NCBI RefSeq assembly: GCF_021646545.1
Contig: NZ_JAKIRP010000021.1
Coordinates: forward strand, 62,001-126,000
Source of the DNA: Chitinophaga filiformis
GTDB taxonomy: Bacteria > Bacteroidota > Bacteroidia > Chitinophagales > Chitinophagaceae
Direction: 5' to 3'
Length of the DNA: 64,000 nt
The notes beneath the pieces were generated by a model that saw only the letters and a list, made by a program, of their open reading frames with translations, was not told the DNA's origin and made no database searches. Positions 50,813 through 60,300 of the stretch are shown here, piece after piece (the first letter of the stretch is position 1; every line of letters begins with the position of its first letter). The position numbers were made by a program, and so were the translations under genes.

Positions 50813-52114
50813 CTATTTAGTCTTATATACGATCCTGTAAACAGTTCCTTTCACATCATCAGTTACGTACAGTGAACCATCCGGTCCCTGTGCCAGTCCG
50901 CACGGACGGTGTGCTGCATCGCCGGGCGATTTTATCGGGCCGGGACCTGCGAATCCATCTGCAAACACTTCCCATTTACCGGAAGGCTTACCATCTTTGA
51001 ACGGCACGAACACTACATAAAAACCGGCCTGGTTCTCAGGAGAGCGGTTCCATGACCCATGGAAGGCCACAAAAGCCCCGTTACGGTATTTTTCGGGGAA
51101 CTGAGTACCTGTATAGAACAGTAAGCCGTTAGGCGCCATATGGGCAGGAAAAGCCACTACAGGCTCCTCTATATTATCGCCACCAGTCTTTTTGCCGTCG
51201 CCGCCATACTCGGGCGCGAGCATCTTTTTATGCTGGAACGGATCGTAGTAAATATATGGCCAGCCACAGTCAGAACCCTGTTTCAGCGCATACATACATT
51301 CTGCCGGCAGGTCGGCCGACTGTTTCTCAGTATACAGATTCGGGAACAGGTCGTGCAGCTGATCGCGGCCGTGCTGCATAACGAACAGCTGGTTGAGGGA
51401 CTTATTCCAGTCAAGTCCCACCACGTTCCTCAGACCGGTGGCATAGCGTACGCCATCGCCGTAGGTCTGGTTCTGTTTATCGGCCTTGAACTGCCAGATA
51501 CCGGCTGCAGAATCCAGTACCGGACAAGGCTGCATACCCAGGGAACCTGCTGTTCTGTCTTTCGTCTGGCAGGAGTTGGAATATGCTCCGATATTAACAT
51601 AGATATTTCCGTTATCGTCCAGCACGATCGATTTCGATTCATGTTGTCTGCGGTTGATCAGGCCGCTCACCACCGTTTGCGGATGTTCAGGATCGATCAC
51701 CTGCTGTTGCGCATCCAGTTTATAACGATAGATGTCTTCGTTGGAAGAAGCATACAGGTAATCGCCTTTTACATAGATACCTGTACCGCCGTAGACGCCA
51801 AAGCCGGTCTTCTTATCAATCTTACCGTCGCCGTTTGCATCCTGGAGAAAGAGAATACCATTATTGTTCTTTGCCCTGTCCAGTTTGATGTAGATACCAC
51901 CATTGCTGGTTACGGCGATATGGCGGGCCCTGCCCAGGCTGTCGGCTACTTTCAGTGCACCGAAACCGGCGGGTAATTTCAGTCCGGCATTGTTGGCATC
52001 CGGTTTAACGTCAATGGCGCCGGGTTTGCCCGGACCGCCGGCAAATACGGAAGTGGTGATGGCTGTCATTGCCAGGGCAACGATCAGACACACCTTTGTC
52101 TTTTGCATCAGCAT
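50813..52114 (-). CDS. Exported PQQ-type sugar (sorbosone-like) dehydrogenase
   Basis: A 433-residue six-bladed propeller protein with a signal peptide (about 1-25, ending VFAGG). Segments typical of the L-sorbosone/glucose dehydrogenase (GDH-B-like) family: LPAGFGALKVADSLGRARHIAVTSNGGIYI, VYGGTGIYVKGDYLYASSNEDIYRYKL, ATGLRNVVGLDWNKSLNQLFVMQHGRDQL, and AFHGSWNRSPENQAGFYVVFVPF. It is expected to oxidise a sugar or alcohol in the periplasm using PQQ. The cytochrome c gene is 2 bp downstream. PQQ synthesis genes are not in view. Confidence 0.9.
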   Translation of the reverse strand: MLMQKTKVCLIVALAMTAITTSVFAGGPGKPGAIDVKPDANNAGLKLPAGFGALKVADSLGRARHIAVTSNGGIYIKLDRAKNNNGILFLQDANGDGKIDKKTGFGVYGGTGIYVKGDYLYASSNEDIYRYKLDAQQQVIDPEHPQTVVSGLINRRQHESKSIVLDDNGNIYVNIGAYSNSCQTKDRTAGSLGMQPCPVLDSAAGIWQFKADKQNQTYGDGVRYATGLRNVVGLDWNKSLNQLFVMQHGRDQLHDLFPNLYTEKQSADLPAECMYALKQGSDCGWPYIYYDPFQHKKMLAPEYGGDGKKTGGDNIEEPVVAFPAHMAPNGLLFYTGTQFPEKYRNGAFVAFHGSWNRSPENQAGFYVVFVPFKDGKPSGKWEVFADGFAGPGPIKSPGDAAHRPCGLAQGPDGSLYVTDDVKGTVYRIVYKTK

Positions 52115-52229
52115 ATGGTAATTGGGTTTTATTGAATAAAGCCAGGGGAAAATTACAAAAACTAACAGGGAAAGTTGGGAGGAATTCTATAAAAGGTTGA
52201 TTCGCCTTACTATTTTTTAAGATGGTTAC

Positions 52230-52237
52230 TATATTTG
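52230..52237 (+). promoter_or_regulatory. -7 element of the Crp-like gene
   Basis: TATATTTG, a perfect TAnnTTTG match, 20 bp before the ATG at 52258. Confidence 0.45.
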
Positions 52238-52257
52238 TTTAAGAAGAAACCAGTCTT

Positions 52258-52860
52258 ATGAGTGCTACGCCGCCACTATCTGATCTGCATCAGCTTATCT
52301 TACATCACGTTCAGAAACGGATCCACCTTTCTGCGGAAGAACAGGAACATTTCTGCAGCTTCCTTACTTTGCGCAAGCTGCTGCCACGGCAGTACCTCCT
52401 GCAACAGGGCGAAATATGTAAGCACGAGAGCTACGTGTGTTCCGGTTTCCTCCGCTCCTTTTATGTAGATGATAATGGCGATGAGCACACCCTCCACTTT
52501 GCCATGGAAGACTGGTGGATCAGCGATGCCAGCAGCTTCATACCACAGGTCCCCTCCAGGATCAATATCATCGCACAGGAAGCAACCGTCGTACTGCAAA
52601 TAGACAGGAACGGGCTGGAACAGCTTTTCACGGACATTCCCGCTTTTGAAAAGTTCTGGCGGATATTGAATCAGCAGGCAATGATCTCTCAGGATCAGCG
52701 CATTCTAAACTCAATTTCAATGACGGGAGCCGAGCGCTATGAGGCGCTGGTAAAGAAATATCCGACACTGGAGCAGCGCATGCCGCAGAAGCATATAGCC
52801 TCGTTTTTAGGGATAACGCCGGTGTTTTTGAGTCAGATCAGGAAGGGCGGGAAGCGGTGA
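52258..52860 (+). CDS. Crp/Fnr family regulator
   Basis: A 200-residue regulator. Residues about 20-130 form a cyclic-nucleotide-binding-like domain (LRKLLPRQYLLQQGEICKHESYVCSGFLRSFYVDDNGDEHTLHFAMEDWW), and the C-terminal part has a short winged helix (MPQKHIASFLGITPVFLSQIRK). The effector pocket lacks the classic RxE phosphate residues of cAMP-binding Crp, as in most Bacteroidota members, so the ligand is unknown. It is divergent from the sugar dehydrogenase gene by 143 bp and might control it. Confidence 0.92.
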   Translation: MSATPPLSDLHQLILHHVQKRIHLSAEEQEHFCSFLTLRKLLPRQYLLQQGEICKHESYVCSGFLRSFYVDDNGDEHTLHFAMEDWWISDASSFIPQVPSRINIIAQEATVVLQIDRNGLEQLFTDIPAFEKFWRILNQQAMISQDQRILNSISMTGAERYEALVKKYPTLEQRMPQKHIASFLGITPVFLSQIRKGGKR

Positions 52861-52972
52861 AACCTATGCCGGTCTTCGAAAAAATATAACCCACCCATAA
52901 GTTGCCAAATAGGCCAATATTAAAGCCGCCAAATAAGAAACAAAAGTGAATATTTTCATTGTTATACATTAA

Positions 52973-53509
52973 TCAGAGAGAAAATTGAGTCTGATTAACC
53001 CAAAAGATAAAAAATAAAAAAGAGAGTGTTGTTTTCGCCTTAAGAAAGTCATTTACTGCTTTGGTTAACTCCTCCGCGAGTTTGGCTTTATCTTTCGGGG
53101 GAGGTCCCAGCAAACTAGTCGTTTTCTTCATAAAATGGAATTTCATTCCGTTTTTGAAAAGAATAGTATAATACCGGCTGTCACGGTACGGGATAACAGT
53201 TCGCATATCTATTATTCTATCGAAAAGTGCAGCATCTATCCGCTGTTCTTTTTGATAAATATTTTTTATAAAAAAGGAGGTTCCATCGGTATAAACTTCC
53301 GAAAACAGTTTCATAAACATGTTGAGTGGGACAGAAAACAGCATGGCGATGATTCCCAGAACTATAGATCCCCAATCCCAGTCTATAAAAAAAAAGAGAA
53401 AGAAGAAGCAACCCAATGATAATGACGCCACGATCACACCCATTTGAGTAGATGAAGTGGTATTATCTAAAACATACTTTTTATTCATTTTAATAGTTAT
53501 AGCAGTCAT
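52973..53509 (-). CDS. Membrane protein of unknown function
   Basis: A 178-residue protein with two hydrophobic segments (about 23-42 and 46-65) and a cytoplasmic or periplasmic PH-like part that follows (SEVYTDGTSFFIKNIYQKEQRIDAALFDRIIDMRTV), then a short terminal hydrophobic stretch (161-171). The end FFIFWVNQTQFSL is hydrophobic. No family recognised. The ATG overlaps the stop of the upstream small gene by one base (TAATG), so translation is coupled; an alternative ATG seven codons in is possible. Confidence 0.65.
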   Translation of the reverse strand: MTAITIKMNKKYVLDNTTSSTQMGVIVASLSLGCFFFLFFFIDWDWGSIVLGIIAMLFSVPLNMFMKLFSEVYTDGTSFFIKNIYQKEQRIDAALFDRIIDMRTVIPYRDSRYYTILFKNGMKFHFMKKTTSLLGPPPKDKAKLAEELTKAVNDFLKAKTTLSFLFFIFWVNQTQFSL

Positions 53510-53760
53510 TAGTTTCTGCCTTTCCCCTTGCCCCAGATATTAAGCATACAGGAATACAAATAATCTCCGAAGTTCAAAAAGACCCAATTTACAGCACCCA
53601 TAATAAATCCGAAAAAAGGAACCAAAAGTATTGATACAAAAAAAACCTTCAAGCCATAATAGGGAATTTCATTAAAATATACAGGGACAATTCTTAGCAA
53701 AGAAAGCAGCGCCAAAACCAATGCAAATGGCAAAAATGCAAACGAATATGCAAAAATCAA
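53509..53760 (-). CDS. Small membrane protein with TTG start
   Basis: An 83-residue protein with two hydrophobic segments (about 4-25 and 36-58) and a basic end (GKGKGRN). An in-frame stop lies four codons upstream and there is no ATG before residue 54, so TTG at 53760 is the only useful start. It is coupled to the following gene by TAATG. The unusual start and brevity also fit a truncated remnant. Confidence 0.5.
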   Translation of the reverse strand: MIFAYSFAFLPFALVLALLSLLRIVPVYFNEIPYYGLKVFFVSILLVPFFGFIMGAVNWVFLNFGDYLYSCMLNIWGKGKGRN

Positions 53761-53803
53761 TCGCTTTTCCTATTCTCTTTCGTGCGCAATATATTCAAAA
53801 TTC

Positions 53804-53851
53804 CCGGGGTTGAAAACCCCGCGCTACAAACACGCGGCACCTACGGAGCCG
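53804..53851 (-). repeat. Two-hairpin element, family B copy 5
   Basis: On the minus strand: CGGCTCC-GTA-GGTGCCG, then CGTGTTTGTAGCGCGG, then the second hairpin CGGGGTT-TTC-AACCCCG. Same plan as at 29.6 and 36.1-36.5 kb, with a different but paired first stem. Confidence 0.75.
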
Positions 53852-53984
53852 ATTGCAGCGAATGATCAACACACGTACAGGCATTGAACATACGATATTA
53901 AACAATTTTAACCCCAAATATTAAATTAGTTATACGTCCATCTCCCCTCCTCCATCTCATCTTTGTATCCTAATCAAACGATCT

Positions 53985-55211
53985 ATGAACACAAATACAG
54001 ACATACTATTTCAGCCAATAAAATTAGGAAGCCATACACTAAAGAACAGGTTCACCGTTGCTCCCATGACGCGCAGAAGCGCTACAGCTACCGGTGTACC
54101 AACGAACGAAATGGCAGACTACTATGCAGCCTTCGCAGCAGGTGGCTTCGGTCTTATCATTACTGAAGGCACTTACACAGACAATCTTTTCAGCAAGACC
54201 GACAACCATCAGCCGGGCCTCGTTACCCATGAACAGGTAGAAGGCTGGAAAAAGGTAACCGACAAAGTACACCAGGCAGATCCCAACGCGCTCATTATCC
54301 TCCAATTAATGCACGGAGGCGCACTATCTCAGCATAGTGCTAAAACAATTGCTCCTTCCGCCATACAGCCCAAGGGCCTCCGAAACACAGAACCCGGAGG
54401 TCTGCAGGGCCCATTCCCCCTGCCTTCAGCCATGAGCAGAAAAGACATGCAGGAGGCAAAAGACGGTTTTGTACAAACGGCCATCAGAGCATTAATAGCG
54501 GGATTCGACGGCGTAGAGATACATGCAGCCAATGGCTACCTGCTGGACCAGTTTATCACTCCGCACACGAATGTAAGAGAGGATGAATATGGAGGTAATT
54601 ATGAAAAAAGACTACGATTCCCGATTGAAGTATTCACCGCCATCAAGGCCGCTGTCCCGAAAGACTTCATCGTAGGCATACGCCTCTCAGAAAGCAAAGT
54701 GAACGACCTCACTTACAGATGGCCGGGCGGCGCAGCAACAGCGAAGGAAATATTCAACATTCTAAAACAAGTGGACGTCAGCTACATCCACATCGCATCC
54801 GAGGGCGGGAACTGGGCAAGAGAATCATTATACGACAATGGAAGTTCCTCAAATGGTATAGCAAAACAAATCACAGGAAAGCCAGTCATTGTAAATGGCG
54901 GCATGCACGACACAGCTCTGGCTACCAAATTGATATCCAATCACGAAGCAGACCTGATCTCCATCGGCAGAACAGCGATTACCAATCCTGACCTTCCTGA
55001 AAAAATAAAGAATGGAACAGCAATAGCCCCATTCTTCAAAGAATTAATTAAAGACAGCCTGACCCTCGCCCACACCAAAGAAGTGCTCAAGGCTAAGGCA
55101 ATAACGACAACGACACCAGCTGCAGCAACATCCGCAACATCCGCAACAGCAGCTACAGCTACAGCCACTTCCACAACAACAGCAACCGCGGCAGCGACGA
55201 CAATTAACTAA
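53985..55211 (+). CDS. Old Yellow Enzyme family NADH:flavin oxidoreductase with low-complexity tail
   Basis: A 408-residue FMN enzyme of the OYE family: VAPMTRRSATATGVPTNEMADYYA, GGFGLIITEGTYTD, LILQLMHGGALSQ, GFDGVEIHAANGYLLDQFITPHTN, REDEYGG, and the phosphate-binding VNGGM and SIGRTAI segments. It should reduce activated C=C bonds with NAD(P)H. Residues about 374-408 are an extension almost solely of Ala, Thr and Ser, unlike the family; the codons differ along it, so it is not a simple triplet expansion. No signal peptide. Preceded by a family B repeat. Confidence 0.92.
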   Translation: MNTNTDILFQPIKLGSHTLKNRFTVAPMTRRSATATGVPTNEMADYYAAFAAGGFGLIITEGTYTDNLFSKTDNHQPGLVTHEQVEGWKKVTDKVHQADPNALIILQLMHGGALSQHSAKTIAPSAIQPKGLRNTEPGGLQGPFPLPSAMSRKDMQEAKDGFVQTAIRALIAGFDGVEIHAANGYLLDQFITPHTNVREDEYGGNYEKRLRFPIEVFTAIKAAVPKDFIVGIRLSESKVNDLTYRWPGGAATAKEIFNILKQVDVSYIHIASEGGNWARESLYDNGSSSNGIAKQITGKPVIVNGGMHDTALATKLISNHEADLISIGRTAITNPDLPEKIKNGTAIAPFFKELIKDSLTLAHTKEVLKAKAITTTTPAAATSATSATAATATATSTTTATAAATTIN

Positions 55212-55240
55212 AGCCGTCTACCGCCCATTGTGTAGGCGCA

Positions 55241-55377
55241 GCAGGAAGTACTATACTGTGCCTTCAAGACGCGTGATACGATTGACGAAGGTAAATAGCG
55301 CTCCCAATCCCACACGCTCACCGTCGCCAAATCAACGTTCTAAAGAGCGTTTTGCAGCACAGTATAGTACATCCTGC
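55241..55377. repeat. 137-bp inverted-repeat element, family C
   Basis: The left arm at 55241-55261 is GCAGGAAGTACTATACTGTG plus C; the right arm at 55357-55377 is its reverse complement with one mismatch (20 of 21). The 95-bp centre has no coding look. The pair resembles a small non-autonomous element. Confidence 0.75.
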
Positions 55378-55436
55378 GAATGCCGCCCAGATAACACAAC
55401 TGGTTCGCGTCAGCACAAAGCCAGGCCATGACTAAT

Positions 55437-55479
55437 GCAGGAAGTCCTATACCGCTTGCCGCACAGTATAGAACTTCCC
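55437..55479. repeat. Short family C hairpin
   Basis: GCAGGAAGTCCTATACCGC at 55437-55455 faces GCACAGTATAGAACTTCCC at 55461-55479, arms matching the neighbouring 137-bp element but with almost no centre. It looks like a deletion derivative. Confidence 0.65.
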
Positions 55480-55520
55480 TTGTGAAATAACTGCTTCAGG
55501 AAACCGCAGCAAGTCGAGGA

Positions 55521-57368
55521 TTAATACCCCGGGTTCTGCACTAACTTATTATTCCTATTCATCTCATCCCGCTGCAACGGCATAAAATACATCTTATCCA
55601 ACCACATCCTGTTCTCATTCACCAACGTCACCGGCGTATAAGTATAGTCATAACTGTTCTCATCATGCTGATACAAAGTTACCTTGACATTCGGCTTTAA
55701 TTTACCCACTACATTTATCCCGCGTAACGCACGTCCTACAGTTGCCGGCGCCACCATCCAGCGACGCACATCGAAGAACCGCTGCTCTTCAAACACCATC
55801 TCTATCTCCTTCTCACGCTGGAACCGCGCTTTCAGCTCCGCCCCCGATTCTGTGATCGCCGGCATGCCTGCACGGGTACGGATCTCATTCAGTGTCCTGC
55901 GTGCCTCATCTTCTTCACCCAGCTCCATACAAGCCTCTGCATAGTTGAACAACACCTCCGTATACCGGAAGAATGGATATGGCACCTCCTGACGGAAATA
56001 CTGTGCATCCACAGCAGGATCAATGAACTTCTTCATATAATATCCCGTGAAACTACCATTCCAGTTTTCTATCGGTCCCTGGCGGGTATCCAGTCCAGGC
56101 ATAGTGATCACCTGTGAACGCTCCGCGTCCCACACCTGGTAAATACCCGTCTGTGCCTGGTTAGCCGGATCTTTCGCCGCAACGTCAGAAGGACGCTGAC
56201 GCCAGTTCGCCCCATCATACAGGATGCTTGCATAGAAACGCGGATCACGGTTTAAGTATGGTTGCGCCTTATGCATAGGATTGCCCCAGTTAAAAGGTGT
56301 ACCATCCGCCATTTCATAGTCGTCTATCAGCAGCTGGGTAGGCGTATTACCGGACCAGTTGTGATAACCATTCAAACCATTGTAAAGCCCGATCTGTCCG
56401 CCAGCTTCTGACTTGGCATTCACAAAGTAACGGGAGAAAATACTTTCAGAATTATCCTTCAGGAACATCTGCTGATAATTAGTGCTCGCCTCTTCAGGTG
56501 ACGCAGGTGTAGCAAATGCCAGCGAATAACGGCCGAGTGCTATCACCGCCTGGGCAGCAGCCTTGGCGCGCCTCCAGCGTGCAGGACGATCGCCGCTCGT
56601 ATAGCCTAATACATCAGGTGTCTCGATATTTTTCATCACCTGGGCTTTGACACTGGCAGTAGGGAAGTCATACAAATCACTTGCCGCATAGATCAGTATA
56701 CGTGATTTCAGCGCAAGCGCCGCTCCTTCTGTAGCACGGCCCTTTACAGTGATGCTCTCCTTACCCTGCAGTAAATGGGCAGCAGAATCGCAGTCCCGCA
56801 CAATATGCTCCACACAATCAGAGAAAGAGTTACGGGCGATAGTATAATCCTTATCCGCCAAAGTATACACCGTATCTATCAATGGCACACCACCATAAGC
56901 GCGCACCAGCTGATGATAATAGTAAGCACGCAGGAAGTATACCTCTCCCTTCAGACGGTCTCCCATTCCCGCTTTATCAAAAGGTACTTTCTGTATGTTC
57001 TGGAAAAATACGTTACATGCGCGTATGCGTTTGTACATATCATCCCACTGGAAAGTACCGCGGTTGTTCACGTACTCAGCATCCGTAGGACTGATAGTCG
57101 CCTCTCCCATGTTCTTCATACCGTAGTTGTGCGTGAACATGGTCTCGTCGGTGGCAGATGATAACATGGTTTCCAGGAAACCACCGCTGCTCAGGCCATT
57201 ATAGATTTCATTTACGAAGGCTTCCGTCAATGCCTGGTCCTGCCACACATCATCTTTGGTAGCTTCCCCTAAAGGTCTTGTATTCAGGAAATCGGTATTA
57301 CACGCAGCAACAGTCAACGCGCCTGCCATCCCAATACAGATGTATATTTTCTTAAGTAGTTGTTTCAT
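55521..57368 (-). CDS. SusD/RagB family outer-membrane lipoprotein
   Basis: A 615-residue SusD homologue. The signal MKQLLKKIYICIGMAGALTVAAC gives Cys23 as the lipidated residue. NTDFLNTRPLGEATKDDVWQD is the typical start of the mature domain, and the TPR-like helical body follows, ending with the SusD C-terminal RYTEVLFNYAEACMELGEEDEARRTLNEIRTRAGMP and WLDKMYFMPLQRDEMNRNNKLVQNPGY. It sits at the cell surface on top of the SusC barrel and captures a glycan or other nutrient. SusC is 11 bp upstream, same strand. The target is unknown since no enzymes adjoin. Confidence 0.96.
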   Translation of the reverse strand: MKQLLKKIYICIGMAGALTVAACNTDFLNTRPLGEATKDDVWQDQALTEAFVNEIYNGLSSGGFLETMLSSATDETMFTHNYGMKNMGEATISPTDAEYVNNRGTFQWDDMYKRIRACNVFFQNIQKVPFDKAGMGDRLKGEVYFLRAYYYHQLVRAYGGVPLIDTVYTLADKDYTIARNSFSDCVEHIVRDCDSAAHLLQGKESITVKGRATEGAALALKSRILIYAASDLYDFPTASVKAQVMKNIETPDVLGYTSGDRPARWRRAKAAAQAVIALGRYSLAFATPASPEEASTNYQQMFLKDNSESIFSRYFVNAKSEAGGQIGLYNGLNGYHNWSGNTPTQLLIDDYEMADGTPFNWGNPMHKAQPYLNRDPRFYASILYDGANWRQRPSDVAAKDPANQAQTGIYQVWDAERSQVITMPGLDTRQGPIENWNGSFTGYYMKKFIDPAVDAQYFRQEVPYPFFRYTEVLFNYAEACMELGEEDEARRTLNEIRTRAGMPAITESGAELKARFQREKEIEMVFEEQRFFDVRRWMVAPATVGRALRGINVVGKLKPNVKVTLYQHDENSYDYTYTPVTLVNENRMWLDKMYFMPLQRDEMNRNNKLVQNPGY

Positions 57369-57379
57369 GATACTGCTGA

Positions 57380-60300
57380 TTAAAAAGTTAAATTGAAACC
57401 TGCATTCAATACCCTTGACTGCGGATAATACTGACCATTACCACTCACAGATTCAGGATCAAGGATCTTCAGATTGTCCAGGGTGAAAAGGTTCAGACAG
57501 TTTGCATATAATCTCAGCGTAGTGATACCGCTTCTCTTCTTCAGGAAATCGGGTATGCTGTAGCCGATCTCCAGGTTCTTCAGACGTACGTAGTTAGTAC
57601 TGCGGACCCAATACGTGTTACCTGTGGCCCAATAGGTATCATTACGGTCATTTACACGTGGGTGTTCGCCATTTGGATTGTCAGGGCTCCAGCGGTTGTC
57701 ATAGTAATCTTTCGTAAAGTTGCCGATCTCACCGGATTCTGTATTGATGTGCAATGCACCGCCCGTAGCTCCCTGCACGAGAATGGCCATATCGAAGTTA
57801 CCATATTGCATGTTCACGTTCAGACCACCGGTAAAGGTCGGCTGATTGCTCTTTCCATATCTTACCTTGTCATCACCATCGATCTTTCCGTTACCATCTA
57901 TATCTTTAAACTTCATATCGCCCGGACGCAGGTTATTTGTCAGCGCAGTATAGTCTATACCATTCTTATCTATCTCTGCATAGTCTTTGAATACACCATC
58001 ATATTCATAATACAGGTTAGTATTCATCGGCTTGCCGGTAGAACGCTGCCAGGTTGGAGCACCAGGTGCTTCATCCCAGAACACGATCTTGTTCTTCGAA
58101 TAACCGCCGTTCACGCTAACGTCATAACGGAACTTACTGCCAACATTATCGTTGTAGCCAACGCGGAATTCAAAACCTTTGTTATCTACCTTACCGATGT
58201 TCTCTGCAGGCAGCGTCATACCCGTTGTTTGTGGTACGGATGCATTTCTTCTTACCAGGATGCCGGAACGCTTGTTCATGAACGCGTCCAGTTCGAAGTA
58301 GATCTTACCATTCAACAGGGCGCCATCCAGACCAACGTTGTAGTTGTTGGCTACCTCCCAGGTGATGTACGGGTTAGGTATACGTGCTTCAAAGAGTGAT
58401 TTTACAACATTGCCTCCCAGGATGTAACTGCCGAAACCATAAGTGGAATAATACTGATATTCCTGCAGCGTGAGCGTACCATCGCCGTTATCGTCGAAGT
58501 ATACCTGGTCGTTACCCAGTTTACCCCATGATGCACGCAGTTTCAGGTAACTCATGAACTTCACGTTCTCTTTGAAGAAGTTTTCTTCAGATATACGCCA
58601 GCCCAGCATCAGACCAGGGAAGAAACCAAAACGGGAATTGCTGGGGAACATGTAGGAGCCATCATTCCTCCATACAAACTCCGCCAGGTATTTCTCTTTA
58701 TAGTTGTAGGCCACACGACCGAAATAGTTGAGACGGGCACGGTCCCAGGCGCTACCGGCATTGTCTTTCTCTGCATCGCCGCCGGCAAACATCTGGTCGA
58801 TCAATGGAGAAATGAAATACCTGCGGAAGGCGCTGAAAGTCTCAGAATTGACAGTTTCCCTTTCTACACCGAACACAAAGTTCACTGTATGATCTTTGTT
58901 GAAGGTACGGTCGTAGGTCAGCAAACCACGTAATAACAGGTTGCTCTGATCTTCATCTCCCTGATTGAGGGTAGCCTGATCAGTACCACGTTTGCCCCTT
59001 ACTAACAGCGGCGTTTTACCATCCTGCTCATAGGTTTTCTTGTCCCAGGTATACAGGTACCAGGGTGTCATCCAGCGTTTAGTACTCTTGATATACTTAT
59101 CGAATGCCACGTTACCGCTCAGCTTCAGACCATTCACCCCGGGGATTAACACATCCAGGCGGGCATTGGTCTGTACATAGTAACGTTTATCCTTGTCGTA
59201 TCCTGTCTGGTCGGTAGTGATCACCACTGGGTTGTTACCGTACTCGATGTCCGGACCAGGCAGACCATTCGGCCAGAAGGCGGGCTCAGTAGGTTTACCA
59301 CGCATCAGCATACGGAAGATGTCACTGGCGCTACGGGTAGGATAATTACGCTCCTCCTGGCGACCTAACATGTCTACGCTGACATTCACGAATTTATTGA
59401 TCTTTCCATCCAGGTTGACACGCAGGCTGTACTGATCGTAACCGGTGGCGGATTTTTTATAGTAAGCATCCTGCGACTGGTAACCGAAGGAGGTGAGGTA
59501 ACGCATGTTCTCATTACCACCAGACACCTGTACGCTATGGTTGGATTGCGGCGACCATGTCTTAAAAGTGGATTTGTACCAGTTTGTGTTCGGATACAGC
59601 CAGGGGTCGGTACTGTTGCGGAATTTCTCTATCTCCGTCTGACCGAAAGCCACGTCCCATTTCTTGTTGGTAGTCGGGGAAGTATAGGTACCGTTTTGTT
59701 TGTATACGTCCCAGGCAGCCGCCCACTCTCTTCCGGGTACATCACGGTAAAGGCTCAGCTCATCCCTCAGTTGCGCATACTCGGCAGCGTTGGACATTTC
59801 GGGGATGTGTGTGGGTTGTGACCAGCCCTGGTTAAAGGAATAAGACAGTTGAGGTTTGCCGCTCTTACCGCGTTTGGTTGTTACGAGAATAACACCGTTG
59901 GCTGCACGGGCGCCATAGATCGCAGCGGAAGCGTCTTTCAGTACGGATATGCTCTCGACATCCTGCGGATTTAATCGCTCCAGACCGCCGGTACGACCAG
60001 CCACACCATCTATTACGATCAGCGGGTCGTTGTTTCCGAGGGTGTTGGAACCACGGATGCGGAGGGAAGAACCGTCAGCACCAGGCTCGCCGCTGTTCTG
60101 CATGGCAGTTACACCTGGCATACGTCCGGCGATGGAGTTGGACAGGTTGGTAGCCGGCGACTTGACAAGATCAGCACCTTTTACCGTTGCAATGGAACCG
60201 GATACAGCTTCTCTCTTCTGGGCGCCATAACCTACCACCACTACCTCACTGAGGCCTTTGGTGTCTGCATCGAGTGTTACGTTCAACGGAGCGCTGCCGT

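Larger units (their letters stand above)
55212..55520. other. Intergenic region with inverted-repeat elements
   Basis: 309 bp between the OYE gene and the SusD gene, both pointing towards it. It holds the 137-bp inverted-repeat element (55241-55377) and a short related hairpin (55437-55479). No terminator or gene seen elsewhere. Confidence 0.65.

Noticed and set aside
51140..51976. 278-codon plus-strand frame opposite the sugar dehydrogenase
   Set aside because: Antisense shadow; the minus-strand gene has a signal peptide, family motifs and operon context.
57662..58399. 245-codon plus-strand frame opposite SusC
   Set aside because: Antisense shadow of the SusC barrel coding region; no start context or protein features.
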